Made by a program: the position numbers and the translations under genes. Shown one piece after another: positions 1 through 11,400 of a DNA stretch of 64,000 nucleotides; positions within the stretch are counted from its first letter, which is position 1; every line of letters begins with the position of its first letter. The stretch is from Buteo buteo (taxonomy: Eukaryota > Chordata > Aves > Accipitriformes > Accipitridae): contig NC_134181.1 of NCBI RefSeq assembly GCF_964188355.1, positions 24,442,661-24,506,660 of the forward strand, written 5' to 3'. The notes below the pieces were generated by a model that was not told the origin of the DNA, did not search any database, and was given only the letters and a program-made list of their open reading frames with translations.

Positions 1-849
1 TGAGATAAGGTTTGGGTGAGCAACACCCCCGGAGCACTGCAGCCTTGGGCAGGCGGGAGCCAGGCAGGTCTGGGTTGCAGGCAGGAGGCAGTGGGAACAG
101 GCTGTTTTCTTTCAGGGGGAGAAACACGTGTTTTGGCAGAGGAGTCAGAAGGATGACGTAAAAGATCTGGAGGCCGCCCTACCAGATCTACCCCTCGCTG
201 CTCCCTGGGGCCAGCACCCAGCACAGAAACTTGCCCATGAGAGCACACCCAAATTCCCCCTCCTCCCCGTTTCTCTCTCTCTTTTTTTTTTTTTTTTTTT
301 TTAAGGCCAAGCTGCCCAGGCCAGAACATGCATGCAACCACTTCCGTGCCTTGCAACCAGCTCTCCAGAAATAACATACCCACCAGGAGCAGAGGAAAGG
401 GTTAATCTTCTGAGAGCCTCATCATCCAGTTTACTTTGGGAGATGAGACATACCAAAGAAACTGCCTTTTAACAAGAGGCTCTGGTTGTGCCGCACCCAG
501 GCATGCAGGGGACAGCCTTGGGGGAAAGTCATCACGCAATTCTCTTCAAATTCAGTCCATATAGCAGAGCAATTAGTCAGGCTGAATTAATTTATGGCGC
601 TTGATTAGACTACTGCCCTGTACAGGCAAGTCAACAAACTGGAGAGTTCAGCTCTGCTGCCAGTTTGCCAGAGTGGTTGGGGCTCAGCCGGGGCTTGAGT
701 GCCGCAACTGGTGCAGGCATCACCACCCGCTTGCATGAAACCCTGCGGGATGTTCCTGGGGGAAGCAGAGCACCCCGGACCCTTGCCACAAGCCCCCATG
801 GGTTCAGGCAGCAGCACGCAAGCCAGAGCCCCTCACAGATGTTAACTAC
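1..849. other. TUFT1 intron 4 (partial), no exon seen
   Basis: This stretch follows the donor of TUFT1 coding exon 4 on the minus strand, so it should be intron. I looked for the next tuftelin exon, which in human continues with a cysteine- and leucine-rich heptad stretch, and did not see it. A poly-T run lies at 282-302. The open frames here are short and show no recognisable protein. Confidence 0.55.
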
Positions 850-3800
850 CTCTTGAATGTAACGAACTTCACTTTTCAGCTGGTTGACGTGCTCCTCGTG
901 GTTCATGCTGCCCTCGGCCCGTGCCTTGAGATAAACCTGTCCAGGAGAGATGGTGGCAGCAGGTCAGACCGTCCCAACTCTGGCCAGCCCAGTAATGCCA
1001 ACAGCAACCTCAGCTCCACAGGGATCAGGACACTGGATCCCACTGCTTCCCAAGACACATTGTGCATGGGTTTCCCCTTTGCAGTGAACCTTCCATGGTG
1101 TTTTTTGAAGCTGCTCCTCCTCCTGTGTGAGCCTCACCCTGTAGAGCCACCGCAGCTGCCCCGGGTTCTTGCTGCATCCCCCCAAAGCCAGGGAAGCCCA
1201 CCGAGCTGGTGCTGCCAGCCAGCAGCACTGCACCAGTCCTGCCCGCACAGTCAAGAGCTACACTGGGGAGATTTTTGCTGGTGTAGCTTCAGACAAAAAC
1301 TTTTTTCAAACCCCAGTTATTCAACAAGATCGCTTTGCAACAAAGCCAGGGACCGTACCTTGATGATCTCCTCATCGCCGTCATTGGATTTGATGCATTC
1401 AGAGGCCAGGGAGTGACTGTTGCTGGATCTGTTGGCCACCATGGCGAAGGCTTTTCCCACCGGCTGCAAGAGACAGAAGCAGCAGGGCTTTCAGAGAGGT
1501 GAGACTGGCTGGAACGGTTTGCCCAGCTCCAGTCAAATGAGCATCATGCACTTTCACAGAGGAACGTGGCACCGAACACAACCTTGGGAAACGGCACCAA
1601 AACGCTTAACAGACCAGGAGTTGAGTTTTCTAGCTGACGAAGCATAAACCGACTGATCCTCCACCAAACGCCCATTCCCTCCACCCTAAGTTAACTCACA
1701 AAGTTGTATTTTCAACTCCAAACCAAGCCACGGGGGAGACCCACCTTCTGCTTCACTTGCTCACGCCTGTCACCCGGGAGGTCATTTGGCAGAGTCAGCC
1801 GCAGCACCTTCACGCTCTCCTAAAACAAGAGGCGGGCTTTAGTTTTATAACTCCCTGAAAGTCTTTTTACATCCAGCTCTGGTACAAGTTGAAAGCCAGG
1901 TTGGTATCACTGCAGATGCGCGGACAAGCTGCCTTCCCCCTCAGTTTGAGCTGCAGCCTGCGAAGTAACGCTGGGATTAAAATGAGTAATTGTGAGCGCA
2001 CGGTAACTACATTTATCAAACCCATCAGGGCTTGGAGGACCCGTGGCCCAGCCAAGGCTGAGGTAATGCAGATGGGCAGGAGAAATGATTGCCGGGCTCA
2101 TTTTCGTGCATGCCCTCCTCTGCCAGGAGTCACGGCTGTCATCTGTCACTGCAGCCAGCTATGGCGGGGCCGATGCATGGCATTCAGTAGCAGCCCTGGA
2201 GAAGGATGAAAGCAGCCATTCCCAGCTCGTGTGCCGGGACCTTGCCAGATTCATCCTTCTCCCTGCCCTACCGCGACAGCTACACACCCTCACGGCTCTG
2301 CCCGTCCTCTACTGGCACAGCCCTGGCTGAGCGGAGCCCGTTTTGGCAGCAGCCAGCGAGACCAGCAGCAGAGCGTTCCCCAGCTCATGGCCATGAGCAT
2401 CCACGGAGGCCTTCACTGCTTAACTCCTCACCCAAAGCCCTCCTACCAGTGACACCCACTGAAGAGGCATTTCAGCTATGTCCAGCACCATGCAAAGCTC
2501 AGCAAGCTCTCGAGGAGTTGCCCGGAGCGCATAAAGAGCCCTAAGGCAGTGCGTGGAGACCCAAAACGCTCCACGGAGTTGCCCGCTCCCCGTCCTCAGC
2601 ATAACACCAGCACTGTGCACCCACGGCACTGTACAACCCCCCTTTCCCAGACAGACCTCACCGGCACCCAGGCAGCCGTCGCTCATGGTCCTTATTAAAC
2701 GCGACCCTGCAAGCAGGAGCTGCTCGGTGTGTGACAGCCACGGCAGTGGGCTCTTGGGCAGCAGCACAGTGGAGCCAGGGTAGGTGCCCGCGCAGCACCA
2801 GGCACCCGCCCCTTGCCACACCCCAGCCACGTCAGCCTCCTGCTCTCCAAAAGCAACATCAAGGTATTTCTGCCTCCCTGCTTCCAAGCACTCTCCTCGC
2901 TACCCAAGTCTTGACAAGCCATCTGTTTGTTTCCAAAATATTTTGTATATGCAGCTCACACAAACTCTGTCACCCTGGGAAACGAGGAGCCCTCCTACGG
3001 ATCTCAAACACGGGGCCAGACCCCTTTGTTCCCCCGTTAAGACAATTATCTAACAGAAACTTCACTTGAGCTCTGCTAGCACTCAGCAGCACAGGTTATT
3101 TAACCAGATACTTGTCTGCAACTTTTACTCCAGGGAATGTTTTCCTTGGCAAGACCCAAGAAGTTGGAAAATTCGGTCAGAAAAACTTCAGAGCAGCCGG
3201 ATGTAGTGTGCTCCATGGTTTTGGGAAGATGCAAGAAGCACTCAGGGTTTTACAGCAGGGAAAATGGCTCATGGCAGTGCCTGCATGCAAAGCATCACTC
3301 ATCATCTTCGTGCTGCCTAAAGCAAACAGGACACAGGGAAAGGCCGGGGGTCAGAGCACGGAGCAGCCCGCTCTTGCACAGGCTGCCAACAGCAGGGCAG
3401 AAGCCTTGGCACAACGCGAGCCCGGCAGAGCCGCCAGCAGCACATCGGTCCCTTCACGTGTCCTTACTCGCAGCTTTGTTTACAAGCGTTGGGATCTCGC
3501 ATTTGCCATCCCCGTCCCGTCAAGTCCAGGTGAGGGCATGAGGCTGCCAAAGAAATCGCTTGCCTGGGGAAGATTTGCTGCGATAAGAAACAAGCACCAG
3601 CCTATTTCCAGCCCCGCAGCCAAAACTACCTGGAGTTGGCATGCGGGTTCTTTCTGTCCCAGTAGATCCCCCAAAAAACCTGCTCCTGGATAAATCCACC
3701 ATCGAGCCGACACAAACCAGCTGTGGCAGGAAGCAAAGAGCAGCCGGTGCCTTCCCACCCAGCACTGGCGCTACCAAACCTCAGGTCAAACAACCAGAAA

Positions 3801-6352
3801 ACCACCCATGCAAACGCCAGGGGGGGAAGGCTCCGTCGTCTCCATCCTCCACACTGGGGAAGCATGGGGGAGGCAGAGGGATGGCGAGACACAAGATGGA
3901 CATTTGAGCAAAGCCCTCTGGACCACCAGGGGAGACAACCAGCTTTTTTGGTACAGGTATGCTCTTAAGGAGGCTGAGGCAGGTGCAGGAGGCAGAAGCC
4001 ACAGCCAGGTTAAAGCAAACCCCTCCCTGCCCAGCTTGTTTGTCTGCAGCAGCCTCGGCTGTGGTGAGCTGTGCTTGATCGGGACCGGGCGGACGGAGGA
4101 GAGGATAAGAGGCACTTAATTTGGCTCTCGTCTTGTGCACCGCCGGCACGCCAATCCCTGGTGATGCTCTCGCACGGTTACTTTTGGGCTTTGCTCTTAC
4201 TGTCCCGCAGCCAAAGTTTTCATCAGCTTCTTGCCAATGCCGGGGCTGTTTCCGGGAGAAGCAGCTCCTCTGATGCAAAGCCGGAGCAACCCAGAGGGAT
4301 GTCACAACCAGCACACGCTGGCCTCCCTCTCCAAGGTGCCAAATTCAGCTGGGGCAGGAAAAGCAGAGCCATGGGGACTCCCCTGCCCTGTTTCTTTACC
4401 TCCTGGCTGGCATTAAATCTGTTCTGCCTCCTGTTTACAGCTCTGGAGTGGAGGGGGCAGTGGGTTTCAGGCCCCCTCTGTTATTTTCTGGGGAAGGCAG
4501 GAGGGTTTTGCAATGTGGCCAGTGCTGGGAAGAAGATGGAGTGCCTTGCACTTGCCTCCCGCTTGGAAAAAACCCACTTTGTAAAGAAAATGCTTCCTTA
4601 ACACCCCAACCAGGCACCCCAAGAGTTACTCCAACCTGGCAGTGTTTATGGCTTTTACTACCAGCCTTGGGAATTAACCGCCATCAGGAGAGCTTGGCCA
4701 GCTTTGGGTGATGGCTGCAGCAAAGCACAAGCAGTTGGAGGCTTTTCGGCAGGATGGCCGTGCTCCCGTCCAGCACCCTTCGAAGAGGCGTTCCCAAAAT
4801 CCCAGCGGCCCTTTGGGTCCAACCACCCAGCAAGAGCCGGGTCCCCTGGAATTGAGGGCGAGTGGTATTGGCTAGGATAACTAGGGACCAGCTCTTAGGG
4901 ATGCAGAAGCAAATTTTAAGTCTTTTGGTCTATTTTGTGTCATCCAGCCCAAAAAAAACCCACTGGGGAAAAGCTTGGCTGCAGGGAGAGGGACTGACTC
5001 CACTCCTGGGGAAGAAGGAACCACGCAAATCACAACCTCATCCCAGGCAGAGGAGAGGCGGCACCATCGGAGGACCCACAGCCGGCGATCCTGACGCCGG
5101 CATTTTGCAACCATGGGGGAGGCACTCCGTCTGTCCCGACTGTTAAATAAGAACAGGCCTGACCTGACCCAGAGGGTATTGCCAAGGATCAGCAGCAAAC
5201 AGCTCTGGTGTTTGGAGATCACCAGTGTTACAGAGGCGCTTATCACCGTAATAACCCATTAACCAAACGAGCCCAACTCTGCAATCGCTCCTTATAAGGC
5301 TGGGAAAGCTGCGGAGAATTAGGACTCTCCTGAGGAGACTCAGAGCTGAGTCACCCAGCAGGGCTCAGGCCGTGGAGCCGGGCAGCCGCTGGCACGGAGG
5401 AAGGTGGCCGAGCACCAGCACGGTTCTTCTGCCGCCGCCGGTGCCTTTGGGGGAGCCCTCTGGTTGCCCAAACCTGAGCAAAAAGCCGAATCGCCAAGTA
5501 CCACCGCTGGCTTCGCCCCCGTCACAGGGAAATCGGGGCACTGCGCCGGCGCAGGGCCGGCTTTGCGGTGCTGCCAGCCCCACCCAGGGCCCATCCCTGC
5601 GACGATGGCCTGGCTGCTGACGGCGATGAGGAGAACTCAACGATAAGGAAGGGAAAAACGCAAGGCCCTGCTGTAACCGAGGGAGGAAAGTGCCAAAACA
5701 GACTCGCTGCTGGCTGCTCCCGCCGCCGCAGCCCCCGGGAGCCGCTCGAAGGGTGCATTACCCCCAAACCCCACATTATTCTGGGACAGCTCAACAGCTG
5801 CATGGGACTATGTGCCAGCCAGAACTCCCAGGAGTCCCCCGTAAGCGGGACAGAGGATGGCAGGACCCCAACGCCGACAGCGGGGTGCCCCTCAGTGCGC
5901 TCTGCCATCCTTGTCTGCCCCAGCAGGGTTCACCTGAATGCCCGTGGACCAGCCCAGCGATGGTCCCGGGAACGGGATGGCCGCGGACCCTGGCAACTGG
6001 GGGTCCCCCAAGCCCTCTGGGACAGAGAGGGGCCGCAGGGCCCCCACAAACCCTCGAACCTCCCCACGGCTGCCGGGCGAGCCCGGGCACAGGCTGGGGC
6101 AGCGATACCGGGTGGTGGGTGGGCGCAGCCCCACTCCACCAACGACGCTTCCCGGGACCCCCCCCACCCCTGCCCCAACGGGGCACCCCCGCGGGCAGCA
6201 GCCACCCCCTCAGAAGCACCGGGAGAAGGAAAGGGGCGGCTCCCGTGGACCCGGGCATGGGGGGGGTCAGAGGGGCCCCGGGGGGGGCTCACCGGGCTCT
6301 CGCCGTGGGGCCGCACGTCCAGCACCGCGCACCAGCCCTTCAGCCCGTTCAT
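850..6352 (-). CDS. TUFT1: Tuftelin, N-terminal four coding exons (partial gene)
   Basis: Four minus-strand exons join in frame: 6293-6352 (20 codons, start ATG at 6350-6352), 1745-1819 (25 codons), 1359-1463 (35) and 850-936 (29). All are phase 0 with AG acceptors and GT donors (GTGAGC, GTGGGT, GTACGG, GTAGTT). The protein opens MNGLKGWCAVLDVRPHGE, close to human tuftelin MNGTRNWCTLVDVHPE. Exon 3 contains AFAMVANRSSNSHSLASE, and exon 4 NHEEHVNQLKSEVRYIQE, matching human HEKNINQLKSEVQYIQE. Tuftelin is a coiled-coil protein first described in enamel but expressed in many tissues; this part precedes most of the coiled coil. Intron 1 is about 4.5 kb, the others 281-422 bp. The rest of the gene lies left of the window. 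CGN lies upstream on the same strand, as in human. The exon calls are firm; a function in a toothless bird is inference. Confidence 0.93.
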
Positions 6353-6520
6353 GGCCCCGTCGCGACTGGCAGGACGCGGCGCCACCGCCCCTTCTATATG
6401 GCCACGCCCCCGCCCGCGGGGAGGCACGCCCACCGACACGCCCACTCTCGAGATCCACGCCCTCTCTGCTTTAACCACGCCCGTCCGGGTTGGCCACGCC
6501 CGCGGCGTGCCGCGCCGTGC
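6353..6520 (-). promoter_or_regulatory. TUFT1 promoter-proximal CpG-rich DNA with repeated CACGCCC boxes
   Basis: The DNA directly upstream of the TUFT1 start is very GC-rich. It carries at least six copies of CACGCC(C/A/T), near 6403, 6425, 6437, 6457, 6476 and 6495; read on the gene strand these are GGGCGTG-type Sp/KLF boxes. A TATA-like ATATAG on the minus strand lies near 6394-6400. Activity and the transcription start are inferred, not shown. Confidence 0.55.
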
Positions 6521-7944
6521 CCGGGCAGCGTGAGCCGTGCCAAAGCCGTGCCGGGCCGTAACAAGCCCTGCCGGGCCCCACCCGAGCTCTGCCAAACCCG
6601 CGCCAAACCGAGCCACGGCCTGGCCGGCAGCGTCGAGCGGTGGGATGCCGCGCCGAGCCTCGCCAAACCAGGCTGCGGTGCCCCGAACTGCGCTAGGGAT
6701 CGGATCGTCTCCCCGCACCTGCGGAACGTTTAGCCCCCGGGGGGCCGGCCCAGCCCGGCGGGAGGTGCCGGGGGTGCCCCCGCGCAGAGCTGCGGCGTCA
6801 CCGGCCGCACGCCGGGGTCGAGCCCGGTGGGTGCCGTAGGCCCCTCGCCCGTGCCGGGGGTCGGGGAACCGGGCCGCTGCCGGGGCAGGTGTCGCTGTGC
6901 CACGCCGGGTGGCCCGGGCGTGCCGGCTGCCTCCTCTCTGCCGGGCGGGCGCTAATTGCCGCATACCGTTGCGATGAGCTCAGCCGGCCACCGGCCCCAG
7001 ACCTGCCGGCCGGGGCCACGCTCCAGCCCCGTGCAGTCACCGGGGCCACGCTCCAGCCCCAGGGTGGGGACACCCAGGCCCTGGGGGGGGTTGAGGCAGC
7101 AGGATTTTCTGCAGGCTGGAGGACGTTGCTCCCTCCGGGCTGCCTGCTGGTGCCAAAGCTGGGGACCGGCAAACTTTTGGTCATGCTCAGCTGTGGGAGC
7201 CGGCCCCTCTTCCCCCTGGGCACTCCACGGCCCCCAAGCCCCCCATCAACCGCTGCAGTGCCTGCAGGAGAAACCGAGGAGCAGCTGGGCCCCTGCCGCC
7301 TCGTCAGGCCAAGCAGCCGCTGGGGAAACCGAGGCACAGGGTGGGGACGGTGGTTGACCTCGGCTCTGACACGCGTGTCCGGGAGGAGCTGAGGGCAGAA
7401 CTGGTTGTGCTGGCCCGGTTTAGCCACAACGGGGACGCTGTGGGTGCAGGGCCATGTGCCGGGCACGCTGAGCCGGGCACAGCCCTGGGTGGTGGTGACG
7501 CAGAGACGTGGCCAGTACCGACCAGAGAGGGGACAGGGTGTCCCTGCTATTGTCACCGTGTCCATCCCTGGAGGCTCCATCCCGGTTAAATGTTACCAGG
7601 GCGCAGGAGGGGAAACTGAGGCAGCAGGGATGGGGCTGGCTGGGTTGACAGGCACTGTCCCAGCCCCACGCTAGCTTGGGGACGGAGCCAGCTCGGCCCT
7701 GCTCGAGGCCACGGAGGGGAACTGTGGTAACCACCTGCCAATCAACGCAATGGTGCTAATTAGCACTTGGCAAGACTCCCATCCTCGTTAATTAGCGATA
7801 ACAAGGATTTATCTCCAGGCCAGATCCAGTGGAGCAAGGAAGGAGCTGTGTTCCCTGAGTCGGGCAGGAGCCTGGTGCCACACAGCCCAACGTGCCAGAG
7901 CCTGCGCCATCCCTCCAGCCCCAGATGGACGATGAGCTGCAGGC
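6521..7944. other. GC-rich intergenic region between TUFT1 and CGN
   Basis: This region has no exon-like frame with homology I recognise. It includes the outer part of the TUFT1 CpG-rich region. An identical 20-bp block occurs at 7011-7030 and 7041-7060, a 30-bp-period partial tandem duplication. The long open frames over 5.5-7.6 kb reflect high GC content, not genes. Confidence 0.6.
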
Positions 7945-8433
7945 CTTAAAATGCTCCATTTTATTTAAAATAGCACTTGGAGAGGAAAAAGGGCGGGGGG
8001 GACACGAAGGGCAGTTGCATATAAAAATAAACCAGGGTGGCTGGAACCGTGGGTACCCCCAGCCACTCCAGTCCTGCTCTCTGGCTGCCTCCATGGAAGC
8101 CTGATCCCCTGGAGCCGTGTCTTGGACCCCAGGGCCATGGTTTCCCGGCAGGACCCAGTCACCAATGGGGACACTGGCTGCGGCGAGCAGCTCCCCTCCT
8201 GGCAAAAAGCCACAGTGCAAACGCAGCCTGAGACCCGTATCAAGATGAAGAGGCAAGACAACATCTGGGGTGAGTTCCCCATCCCACCGCTTTTTGAGCG
8301 GCACCTTCCTTCACATCGTTGGTATTAGAAGAGTTTTTGCATTGAGTAGTGACATCCACGGCTGGTCCCTCGCCTGGCTCTCAGGACATGGCTCTGCTCT
8401 GGGATGGAGCAGCTGGGGTGGCGTGGACAGGCG
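7945..8433 (-). other. CGN: CGN 3' UTR with polyadenylation signal
   Basis: The minus-strand AATAAA hexamer (plus-strand TTTATT at 7960-7965) is the first good polyadenylation signal after the cingulin stop codon at 8434-8436, which gives a 3' UTR of roughly 480 nt. The exact cleavage site is inferred. Confidence 0.65.
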
Positions 8434-11400
8434 TCAGCAGGAGCTAGTCTGGAGGTTGGCCTCATTGAGCAGCGAGGCGATGGAGGAGGGCCCGTAGGCG
8501 CTGTCGAACTCCTCATCTGAGCTGAGCTGGTCATCTTGCAGGGAGGAATCGGTTGCTGAGCGGGCAGCTTTGCGCCTGGAGATGGAGAACAGGGGTCAGC
8601 CCTCACTGGGGCTAGGACCACCCTCCAGCCTGGGGCTGGGACCCCATTCCAGCCCAGCATCCCCTACCAAGCCTCTTTCTCTAGTGCCTTGATGCGGTTC
8701 TGCAGCTGCTCGTTGAGCTCGTGCTGCTCCTCCAGCTCCCGCTGCACCTTCTTGCGGGCGCCCTCGAGCCGCTCAATCTCCTCCTCCGCCTCATCCACTT
8801 GACGCTTCAGGGCCTTCACCCGCAGGCTCAGCTGCAGGGAGACGGGGCAATTCCCATGGGATTAGGAGGGCTGGTGCAGGACAAGCGCCCAAGGGTCCCT
8901 TTGGTGGGTCCCGAAGCCGCTTGGCATCTCTGAGGGCTCCCGTCCACCACCCACCTGGTCCTTCTGGTCGCTGACGTGCTGCCGCTCATCATCGATCTGT
9001 ATGGTCAGCTCCTTCACCTTCCTCTCCAGCTTGCGGTTGGAGGACAGCAGGATGCTCTTCTCCCTACGGAAAGGCAATAGGTCATGGGCAAGCTGGGCTG
9101 GCACCCGGCGAGGGCGAAGGCACCCCCTGAGGCAAGGGTCTCCATGGGCAGTACCTCTCCTCTGCCTGCAGCTTGTCCTGCAGCTCCTCCACCTGCGACT
9201 CCAGCTGCGAGATGTTGCTGCTCGGTTTCTGCAGCCCCTCCGAGCTGGTCAGGCGGCTCTTCAGCTCCTTGTTCTACAGGGAGAGAAAACCCCAAAGCCA
9301 TCCCCGTCACCCCCTGCAGTGTTCCCAGCTGGAGCAGGAAAGGCTCAGAGCCTTGCTTATGTAAATCCCAGCCGCGAGTCAGGGCCCAGAAACCCTTTCC
9401 CAAGGAGGAGACATAACGAGCTGGGTTATATAATGGCAATTAGCTGTGCTGGCACCAGCCAGGGCATGAGGTGATACCAGGATGTGCCAGGGACCGCTGG
9501 GTGCAAGAGCCCCTGCTGGCTCCATGACACTCATCATCCCCCAGCTCCCCAGTTTCTGCTCTTAAACACCCTCGTTGGCCAAAAAAATCCCCAAAAGCAC
9601 CAGAAAAAACAGCTCCTCTCCCCGTCCCACACAGCAGCGTCACCCCAGCCTCGTCAGCTGGGCAGCGGTAACAAAGGTGGCTGCCGCTGGGCTGGGCCCC
9701 GCGGCGTCACCAGTAGGAGTCCCGTGTTTTTCTTGGCAGCTGCAATTCTGCACCGGGAACAAGAACAGCTCGGGGAGCTTAGTTCCCATTGATCTGTCTC
9801 GTTAAGAGCCAGCTCAGGGTTAGGTAACGAAGAGTTTGGAGTGCAAGCCCAGGCAGGCTGGGGAGAACTGCAAGGAAAGGGGGGATCCTGCAGGAATGCC
9901 ACCCCAGGGAGATGCCAGACAGCTCCAAGGATACTCCAGCCAGGGATGGGGCCTGGGGAGGACGGGGATGGGCCGTATCCAGAGCAGGGAGGAGGCAGGG
10001 GGGAGGGTTTTACAGCAGGAAAAGCTCCTTGGGAACACGGTCCCTCTCCTAGGGGTGCTCTAGCGAGGAGTGGGGCTGTACCAGGATGCTTTGCCCTGCA
10101 TCCCTCACAGGACAAGTGGTCCAGCTGCCCTCCAGCTCTGCCCATGGCTGAGAGGTTAGATCCGTCCCCTCTGCAGCTCAGCCGTACCTGCCTCTCCAGT
10201 GAGACCTTGTCACACTCCAGGTCCTGCCGGCTGGAGCGTTCCTGCAGCAGCTCTGCCCGCAGCTGGTCAATCTGGGGACAAGGACACAGTAGGAGTTGGT
10301 TTTGCCACGTCCTTCGCCACTGTGTTTGCTCGGTGAGAAGTGAGGCCACTGCAAGTTCTTCCCATGACACCAGTGCCACAGAGCACGGGTGGACTCAGGG
10401 CACCCAACAGCCACACAGTGGCCATCCCACGGCACACAGCCGGTATCAGTAACACCAAAAAACCCCAACGAGAGGATTTTGTTTCCTTCCTAAATTAGTT
10501 ACTGCCATTCTGGCGAGCAGCCCAGAGACGAGGGCTGCAATTTTCCACTGGAGGGTTTAAACTGGTTGGACTGGGATTCAGAGACCCGGCTGCGCTCCCA
10601 GATCTGCCCAGCACTGTCAGGCACGGCAGTGCAGCCATGCCGGGGACAGGAATGGGTTTGATCCACCGATGGAGCAAAATTAGAACCACCCCAAGGGCCT
10701 CTTTTAGGTTGACCGAGGTGAAATATGCAGCTTTGTGCGTTATTCTAAAGCAAAGGAAATTGGAGTTTATATAAAAACTTGCTTGAATTTTATTCAAGCA
10801 GCCCCAAAAGCCAGTAGGGCCACTTCCGAGCCAAACCCAGCTGTGGTTTCATGCACATTGCTGCTCCGCAGCTCCTGTGCTTCAGACACATCCAGGATTC
10901 ACTGGAAAAGTTTCCCCTGGGATGTGCCCATTTCTCAGATGGAAAAAATAGGAAAACAACCCATTTCACCGGCTCACCATAGCCTGAGGGGTGGGAATTC
11001 CCTTTCCAAGCCCCAGGCTGGATGCTGGCGGGGCAGGAGGCAGACAGGCTATAAGCGGAGAAGCTGCCAATCCTGGGATCCTGGCAAAACCCAGCACTGC
11101 TGGATCCTGGGAGGCTCGGCAGGCAGTTCCTGCCTGCTTGCAGAGCTCAAACACCAGCTCTGGCTTTGAAGGTAATAAGCAGGTGGGTTAAGAGGGAGGG
11201 GAGAGCCTGGAGACTGGCGTAATTTAAGCCCCAACTTCCTGCACAAACACAAACCTCACCCTGTAATTTCAGGGGATTTTTTTTTTTTGTGCCAAGCTCG
11301 TATGATTTCCGTTTGTGCCCGAACCAGCTTTTCAGACGCCGTCATCTCGATTGTATTTAGAGTGATGGAGGGCTCCAGGCTGCTCGCTAACGACTCATTA

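Noticed and set aside
5568..6964. Overlapping 321-347 codon frames on both strands
   Set aside because: Proline-, arginine- and glycine-rich translations of a CpG island. Only the segment 6293-6352 is real, as TUFT1 exon 1.
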